NCBI RefSeq assembly: GCF_027595985.1
Contig: NC_073308.1
Coordinates: 14,352,511-14,416,510, forward strand
Source of the DNA: Sorex araneus
Lineage: Eukaryota > Chordata > Mammalia > Eulipotyphla > Soricidae
DNA length: 64,000 nt
Direction of reading: 5' to 3'
The notes under the pieces were generated by a model. It was not told the DNA's origin. It ran no database searches and saw only the letters and a list, made by a program, of their open reading frames with translations. The position numbers were made by a program, and so were the translations under genes. Of this stretch, positions 49,101-58,100 are shown piece after piece (positions within the stretch are counted from its first letter, which is position 1; each line of letters starts with the position of its first letter).

Positions 49101-52100
49101 GAAAATCTGTTTTAAATTATCCATAAATGTTTTTTCTGTGTGCAACTATTTTATATACCTGGGGTTGGACAAAATTTCTTGGGCAGAAAAGAATTGCAAG
49201 TGCAAAAATTTTAAGAAGCTCTGGTCTGAGTAAGACTATCTGAAGAAGGGAAGAGATTCTAACATTCATTTTGCTATTCAGAACAGATTAGAACTTGGAT
49301 ACTTCTCACTTGGTCATGTAAAATAGACATATCAAAGCCTTGACTCAAAGATAAAATCCTTATCCTGATTATCAAATATATAGAGGCAGCATGGAGGACA
49401 TGATTGGTATTTGCTTGTCTTTTTCCAAAACCCTGACAAAGTAACCTCAGTTCAGACTTGATCCACCCCACCCTTCACTTTCTATCCTTTCCAGTATTTT
49501 ATTATCCTGTCATTTTATTATCCTGTCATATTATCCTGATGCACTTGAACCTGTAGCATCCAAGAAAGGCCAAGACTCAGGTGTCCTGCAGACCCACCCA
49601 CCCTACCCTCTCCAACCAGCAGGGGGCAGGAGAGACTTCAGGCTTAGGGCCAGAGGGTGGAACTGTAGGGGGACCTGGCTGTGCTTATGGGTCACCTTTG
49701 TGGGAGCCCAGCAGCCCATAGGTTCCCCGGCCTCCCAGGAGCAAGCTATGAGCACTCGGCTGGGGAGCTGTTTCTCAGCCCCACCTCCAAAAGGTTTTTG
49801 TTGTCTGAGAGGGGGCCACACCCAGCATTCCTCAGGGGTCACTCCTGGCAGCTGCATGCACATCTCACCCGGGCCAGTACCGTACTCCGTGGGCCATCTC
49901 TCCAGCCGACTGGGAGATCTGTCGGTCATTTCCATCCGTGGTTGGAGTTGAAAAAGATGAGCCCTCAAGCCCGGGCGCATGCCCCGGTCTGTTGGGAGTG
50001 TCAGGAGGCCAGCTGGCGCCAGCACAGGCTTTTTCTTGAAAGGTTTTTATTCTTCAATGCCAAGGTTCTTGCTTTGAGTGTTAGTCTGGTAGGTTGAAAG
50101 GGGGTTTCTGTGAGAACTGTGGAGAGCTGTTGCAACTCCTCGTGAGCCTTCTTTCCCTCTGTCAGAGTGGATGCAGTATTTTGCAGTGACAGGGAGTTTT
50201 CCTTGGTATTCCCTAGCTCTGCTCTAGTATCTGAGGTCTCTGAGCCCTTGGGTGGTTTTTTCTCCAGAATGAGGAGCTGGGCCTGCAGGCCCGGCCTGGT
50301 CTGATTGAGGCCTTTGAGAAACAGGGGCTCTCCCACTGCTTGTCACAGCTGAGAGACAGGTTCCCACACATACAGTTTGGCTCTGAATTCTTGGCTGATT
50401 TATTTATTTGTTGGAGAACTGTGATTCACAGAGTTAGAGATAATTGCTTTTTCGGCATACAATATTTTGACACCAATCCCACCACCAGTGTCCGTTTCTC
50501 TCCCAGAGTTCCCATATTCTCTCCCCACCCCAACCCTGCCAGTCACCTGGACAGGCACATTACAAGAATCCCAGTAGTTGCCGCTTAGATGCCACGTTTC
50601 CTGTGTTTGGGGTATATGACTATACCACTCACCCATAGCAACGGTATGACTGAAACCTGATGCCTGTTTACCCCTTACTTCCCCTCTCCGCGTGCCCCTC
50701 ACCTCCCCACCTCTCAGCTGGTTTCTTTCCTTCTGTCCTTCTCAATGAACACTGGGGTCAGGGGTGATCTAGGCCTCCCACCTTTTTGGGGGGAGGTCAC
50801 AACCGGCGATTTACAGGGGTTACTTCTGGTTCATGCACTCAGGAATTACCCCTGGCGGTGCTCAGGGGACCATATGGGATGCTGGCAATCAAACCCGGGT
50901 TGGCTGCATGCAAGGCAAATGCCCTACCCACTGTGCTATCACTCCAGCCCCCTAGAGCTCCCCCTTTTACAGTACATTTCCTCATCCACTATTCTGTATT
51001 CTCATAGATAAGTGAGACCATCCCATGTTTGTCTTTCTTCTGGCTTACTTCACTCAACATGAGATCTTCTAGTTGGCTCTTTTATTGAAGAAGCAAATAT
51101 TTAAAGATATATGGTTGGGTCTTGGTTCCATTCTAACCTGTTCTTCGTGCTTTCACCACCTTTCTGGCCTGTGGACCACCCTCACCTGGTGGTTCTCAGG
51201 CTTCTGGGTCTATGCCCTGGGAACCTTGTGCTTCAGCCGCAAACCCAGCAGGAATGAACCCTGGTGTCACTGCAGTCCTCTGCCCGTCCAACCCAGGCCA
51301 TTTCACCACTTTCCCTTTTGGAGGAGGAGTAGAGATTAGGGGCTGTATCTGTAGTTGCTTGGGGGCTCCTCAGCATGCTTGGCTCCGCAGCCTCTGTGGG
51401 GCCCATACTGGCCTGTCAGACTGGTACCTTCACCCTGAGCTCTCACGGATCACCCCATTTCTGCAAAGCCATCTCCTCAGAGGACTGAGGTGATGAGGGT
51501 GGGTCTGAGAGAAACGTGTTTCCCTTCTGGGTTGTGAATGTGGCTTGTCTTTGACCTCATTAGTCAATTTGCTAAAGCCTTGTCGGGGCTCAGCACACAT
51601 TTGAACCCTGGAAATAACATGGACTAAATTGTGCTACGATTTCTCTCTGGCAGTGGCTGTCTACAGTGGACACCAGAACTCTACCTTTTATATTAAATCC
51701 AGCCTTAGTCCAGATGATCAGTTTTTAATCAGTGGCTCGAGTGACGAATCTGCCTACATCTGGAAGGTACGTCAACCTTTGTTCTGTTGGTCTTTGGAAG
51801 TAGACTTGGATTTCCTGCAGCCCCGCACCCTTCAGCCAGATCCCAGGGAAAGAGGGTGCAGTGGGAGAGCGGGCTGCTCCCTGCCTGCCACTCACAGTGG
51901 GCCACCCTCGGGCTCATGTTGCGCCTGAGTAGATTGTTGTGCTCTTGACCTGGGAGATATTCCAGCAAATCAAAGCATTTTTCTTGCATGTGGCCAACCT
52001 GGTTTGGTCTCTGGCATCACACATGTCCCTTGAGCACAGAGCCAGGGATCAGCTCTGGTCTTTGCCAGCTGTGATGGTGATTTGCTCTGTACTCATGAGT

Positions 52101-55100
52101 GGGTGGTGCTCGAGCACTGAGAATTGTGGCTGCCTTACCTTTGTATACTAAAGGCATTGTGACATTTTAACTTTGTCTATCATAAAACAGTGATTCTAGG
52201 GCCAGAGAAACAGTAGAGCAGGTAAGGTGTTCACACCCACCCAAATTGATCCCAGGCACCACACATGGACCTCTGAATGGGTAACCCCAAAACCCCCAAG
52301 TTATAAGTGGTGTTTCTAAAGCAGCTGCTGTGCGCTGAGAAATCTGGGGTCTCGTCTGATGTCTGGTGGCAAATGCTTAAGTGTCCCGTGGGCGGGACAT
52401 GCAAGTCCCGGAGGGCGTGAGGTCTGTCCCTGCCCGGGCCAGCTCCAAGAGCTGAATGCAGCTGTGTGGCGGGGGCCTGGCCTGATTGCCACCCCCAGAT
52501 AGGGTACAAAATGAAAGGATTTTCATGGACCCAAGAATTGCCTTCTTGACTGCCTTCACTCCATAGGTGCCCTGGGCACTGGTGGCTGCATGCGCAGCAT
52601 TCACCCTCTTGTTTTCGAGATAGTACAGCGGTTAGGGCACCACCGTAGGTGGGCCAACACTCCATAAACTCTCCCAAGCACTATTGTGTTTTAGACCCAA
52701 TCTTGTGCTATTTTTACGTGGCACACCCAGCAGTGCTCTGGCTATTCCCAGCAATGCTCTGGCTATTCCTGGCTCCATACTTAGAAATTACTCCTGGCAG
52801 TGCTCAGGGGACCATATGGGATGCCAAGGTTCAAACCCCAGTTGGCCACATGCCAAGCAAGTGCTCTCCCCCTATACTATCACTCTGGCCCCCTAACTTC
52901 GTGTTTATAAAATCCTTCTGAGGGGCTGGAGTGATAGCACCACGGGTAGGGCGTTTGCCTTGCACGCAGCCGACCCGGATTCAAATCCCAGCATCCCATA
53001 TGGACCCTGAGCACCGCCAGGGGTGATTCCTGAGTGCATGAGCCAGGAGTGACCCCTGTGCATTGCTGGGTGTGACCCAAAAAGCAAAATAATAATAATA
53101 ATAATAATAAAATCCTTCTGACTTGAGCATAAAAGTTTTAGTGATGTGGGGCTGGATCGATAGCATAGCGGGTAGGGCATTTGCCTTGCATACAGCCAAC
53201 CTGGTGTTCTATTCCCAGCACCCCATAGGGACCCCTGTGCATCGCCGGGTGTGACTGAAAAGGGGGGGGGGAAATTTAGTGACGTATCTCACTTGCACTG
53301 GTAATTAAGGTTCTCAAGAAAATTAATTTCAGGCTCGCCAGAAAACCTCATACTAGGTCATGCAAAAACACCACTGCACTACCAATGTTCTTAAGTTGTT
53401 CTGAACCCGTTTCACAGTAAAGCAGTAACGGATGGGTCACAGCGGGTGAGATGGGGCAGCCTGTGCAGTCGGCTCTTCCTGGGGCTCCTATGACGGGCCG
53501 TCTGTGGACATCTGCTCGGCGGCTTTCATGGGCACGGAAAGCCCTTTCGCACTCCAGGCCATGTCCATGCTGAATGACGCGCTTCGGAGCAGACATGCTG
53601 TACCCTGCCCGTCTGCACAGAAGCCCTTGAGTAGCTCTGCTACCTCAGACCCTGGCGGACAGCTGTGCCTGAAGTGGGACTGGCCTGCTGAGGCGGCATG
53701 CTTTCTCTTTCCCGTCGGGGACAGTGCCGGGCTGTGGGGTTGAGAGAGCCCTGTGTGAGAGGCTGCGCACTGCTGGCTCTCAGCTCCGCTGCGTTTCTAA
53801 GGGGCATGATTCTTTGAATATTGGGACTTTTTCTGCACTAAGGGGGAAACATGGCCTCGAGAAAGTAAGCAAAGGGAGTTTGGGGTCTTCGGACAGAAGT
53901 AATGGCCTTTCCCCACACGCACACTGCCCCAAGAGGGGAGATGTGGTTAGACTTTGACACAGCGTCTTCATCTTAAGAATAAAAGGCTTTTGCAGCCAAA
54001 GCAATAAGACAGCGGGGGGCCATCTGCCTGATTGACGGCAGACCGGTGTGACCCCTGGTGTCTCATGTGGCCCCCAAGCACTGCCAGGGCCTGGACCAGC
54101 AACCTAAGTAAAGACAGAGACATCTCTTCCTCTCCTGCCCCTGCCCCAGCGCCTGCCTCCTGCCACTCAGGGTATCAGCAGGGCTCTGGCTATGGCCAGT
54201 CATTTCTGGGGGAACAGTGCTCAGTGTGACTGGCCTCAGTATGGGGGGCGGGGGTATTCATTAGAGTGCATTTTCATGATAGCGAATAGAAGTCATTGAG
54301 TAAGAAGGACTTAAACACCACCAGCTGGATATTCCCCTGGATAGGGGGACCCCATTCTGTTCATCATCAGTTGGCGGGCATCAGAGTAAGGCATTTTTTT
54401 TTTGTTTTTAGCTTTATGATAAAGCTACGTGAACATCCTGTACAGGTTGAATTTGTTCCCACTGTCCTGGCAAGACAGACCTGAGTGAGGGGTTGTTGGT
54501 TCATGCCGCCATTCTCGGTCTTTCCAGGAGCCCAGCCCTCTGCTCTGACACTGCAGACAACATTTGACAGATGCCAGCCTGACCGCCGTTAGTGTTGTTT
54601 CTACCTTTTATCAATGGCTGGGGTTTTCCTGGGGATCGATTCTTCTCTTATAGAAATATGCTTCTGATCTCCTGACGAAGGTTTTCTTTCTCTGCCCAGA
54701 GCTGGCTTTCCCAGGAGGCTAGAGGGGTGCTCTGGACAGCCGGGGATCCCAAAGGGAGGGTTTCCTTTTCGTCTGAACTGGCATTCCGGGTGCTGCTTGG
54801 GTTTGGGGTGAAGAGAAACTTGGACTCCCAGGGACCATCCCATAAGAGGGCGGGAAGGGCATCTCTGCCATGCTGGCATGGAGGCCATTCTCGGTGCCTC
54901 AAGACACGCCCGGGAAGATGTGGCCTTCTCTCTCACCTGAACCCAGGGTCTTTGTCTCGGGGCGGAAGGGTGGCCCTGGAGAGGGTACTGGGGAGGAATT
55001 AGTAAGTTCTCTTAGTCCCCTGGCATGGCCTCCTCTGCAGTCTTACACAAAGGAGCCTGTAGGAATGTAAATAACTTCGTCTTCCTCCTGTCCTGCGTGA

Positions 55101-58100
55101 TTGCTGGCTTTGGGCGGGAGGACACTTGAATGAGCCTGGTGTCCGTGCTGGTCACTGGGCCCTCCTCACCACAGATCGCTCCAGGACCATGCCTCCTTGA
55201 AAGAGCACAAGTTGTTTAAACATGAAATGGTGAGATTTCTGGGAGCCGGTGCGATAGTACAGCTGGTAGGGTGTTTACCTTGCATGCGGCCACTCTGGGT
55301 TTGATCCCCAGCGTCCCATATTGTCTACCAAGCACCACCAGGAGTAATTCCTGATGGAATAACCCCTGAGCAATGCCAGGTATGATCAAAAAACAACAGT
55401 CAGGTAAGATTTCAGGGAGAGTGGGAGAGGAAGCTGATAAGGGCTGTGGCGATAGTGCAGTGGGTAGGACGTTGACCTTGCATGCAGCTAGCCCAGATTT
55501 GATCCTTGGCACCATGTATACTCCCCAGAAGTGCTCCCTGAGCACTGCCAGATGTGGCCCACACCCCAAAAAAATGCTGTGAGCTTGTCCCATGAAGCTC
55601 TTGAGTTGCTTCAGAGCACAGACAGGCAGCGCCTCCGGGAGCTTGCAGTCTGGCTTCCAGAAGGGCCACTGTGGCCAGTGTTCTGGAGGGACGCGAGAAG
55701 ATGGCGTGTGTTGGGCCTGACAACACGGGCTCACCGGAAGGGAGCCCCATCTCCCGATAGCCTCTCCCCTGCGGCTGGTCTGCTGACCCTCTGCTTGTCT
55801 CCCACCACCAGGTCTCGGCGCCCTGGCTTCCACCCACTGTGCTCCAAGGCCACTCTCAAGAGGTCACATCTGTGTGCTGGTGCCCCTCCGACTTCACAAA
55901 GGTTTGTGTGCAAATGTAGGCGTGTGCGTGAGGAGGCAAGGACTGTGAGACTGATCACAGAACCTCAGTCCGGAATGGGGGCAGGGAGCCCAGAGCCATA
56001 GCACAGCAGGGACAGCGTTTGCCAGACTGTACCCCTGGCACCCCCTATTTGGTCCCCTTAGCCCTGCCAGGAGTAACCCCTGAGTATGACCCCGTGTGGC
56101 CCAAAGACTGAAAATAATAAATAGTAAATTAAAATAACAAATAATCATAATAAAACATTTAAGCCAGTCCTCTTTTTCCACCTGCTGTGTATTGTTGCTG
56201 TGTCTCCCAGGGCCACCCTTTCTGAGGGGTCTTCAGTGGCCCGCTGGACCCTTGCCTCTTTTCCTTGTTTTTGTTTTTTTTTTTAATAACTGACCTTTGA
56301 AGCTGAAAGACTTGATTTAAATTCTCGCTCTGCCTCCTCGTCATGCTGGCCTTGATTATTTGAATGTGTGGCTTTCTGGACTGTGAGGATTGAATGCAGG
56401 GCAGACCCATCCAAGGTGCTCTGAGAATAACGGGCTTCCAGAAGTTGACTGCAGAATGGTTTGGATGTGTGTTTTCTCCTGGTCTCCGTAAGAGAAGGGA
56501 AAACTGCCGGCCCTGTGGGGTGCAGATTGCAGAGAGCCTGTGTGTTTCTCTGTGATTAGAAAAGAGAGTGAGCCCCATGAGAACCAGGAGCAGCTCGGCG
56601 CCGGCCACTCAGCCCCTCAGCCGCTGGCCACACTCCTGAGCTGGGCTTCTCTCCATAAAAGGCGTGGGACCCAGATCGGGAGTGGGCAGATATTTTTAAA
56701 GGGGCAAAGGTTATTTTTAACTTCTTGCTACCTAGTGAACTCAGTGTTTTCCCAGATTGCATCTGAACCTGTGTGAGGGGGAACGCCAAAGGAATGGCTT
56801 CAGTCTGCTGAGGCGTGGCCAGGCCACCCTGGAAGGTGCCCCACAGCCAGGCAGCCACAGAACCCCCGGCAGGCAGCAGAGGTCTCGTCAGTGGCTGGCA
56901 GTAATTTGATCTTTAAAGAGAAAGTAGGGGCCAGACGGACTTCTTCACTGGTGTGCGGGGAAGATGCCCTCCCACATCATGGGGGCAGCCTGGGACGAGA
57001 GTGGGGGCCAGCTCGAGAACTGGCTGGGCGCTGAGTGTGTGCAGACAGGTGCCCAGCTGGAGAAACCGGGACTGACCCTGAGGGCCAGACCCCAGCGCCT
57101 GTGCTCTTGGCTCTGGCTTCCCATTGAATTCCCTTGCCCTGCCTTTCCTCTTGTGGGTGACACTCCCACCCTGCCTCCCTAGATCGCCACCTGCTCTGAT
57201 GACAATACACTGAAGATCTGGCGTCTGAACCGGGGCTTGGAGGAGAGATCTGTGGACAAGGTCACCTTGGTGGGTTGGGCCTCTCAGAAGGAGAAGGAGG
57301 CGCGCTCGGAGCTGGGTAAGAATCCCTGCCCGTCTGACTGTTCGCTCCTGTGTCACGGGGGCAGTGAGCAGGTCTCACCCTGGTTTGGGTGTCTTACACC
57401 GGTGACGTCTTTCTGACATTCTTTCCTATCAACACTTTCTGAGTGCTGCTGCTTTTCTGTGTGAGTGCTGGGATTCCCTGGTAGTTGATTTTGTTTGGTT
57501 GGTTTTGGTTTTTTTTTTTTTAATGTGCTAGGCATTGTTTTAGCTGCTGGGGATTTAGTGATGACAGAAGAAGAATCGGGGGGTTAAATGAAGCATCTGG
57601 CTATTTAGGAGCACTGAGCCCTCTGACTGCTGGGCAGCTAGTGTTGCACGAGGGACCAAAGGAGAGGGCAAGTGAGGTAGGAAGAGCAGGAACTGCTGCA
57701 GCCTTGGCAGTGCCAAGAGCTGGGGGTGGGGGGCACGAGCCCCTGACACAGGAACAGGCCTCTCGGGGGGTGGGGTGCTCCTCCAAGTGACCAGGAACCA
57801 CCAGTGCAGGAAACCAGCCTTCGTACGGTTGTAGGGTTGGTTCCGACAGAAAGCTCCCGGGTGGCTCGTCTTCTGTCTCCTCCAGTGCCACAAGTCTCGG
57901 TCTGGCCTGGTGCCTCTTAGCCTCTGCGCTGAAGCCAAGGGGTCTGAGCAGGCAGACAGCTCATCTGAGCTGGGGGGGCTGGGGCTTCAGCTGAGTGGCA
58001 GTGCACATGTCCCAATTTGATCCCAGCGCTGGTGCATCTTGGGCACCAACAAGGTGGCCCTCAGTGACCCAGGGGGCCAGAGAGGGCCTAAGGGGTTGCC

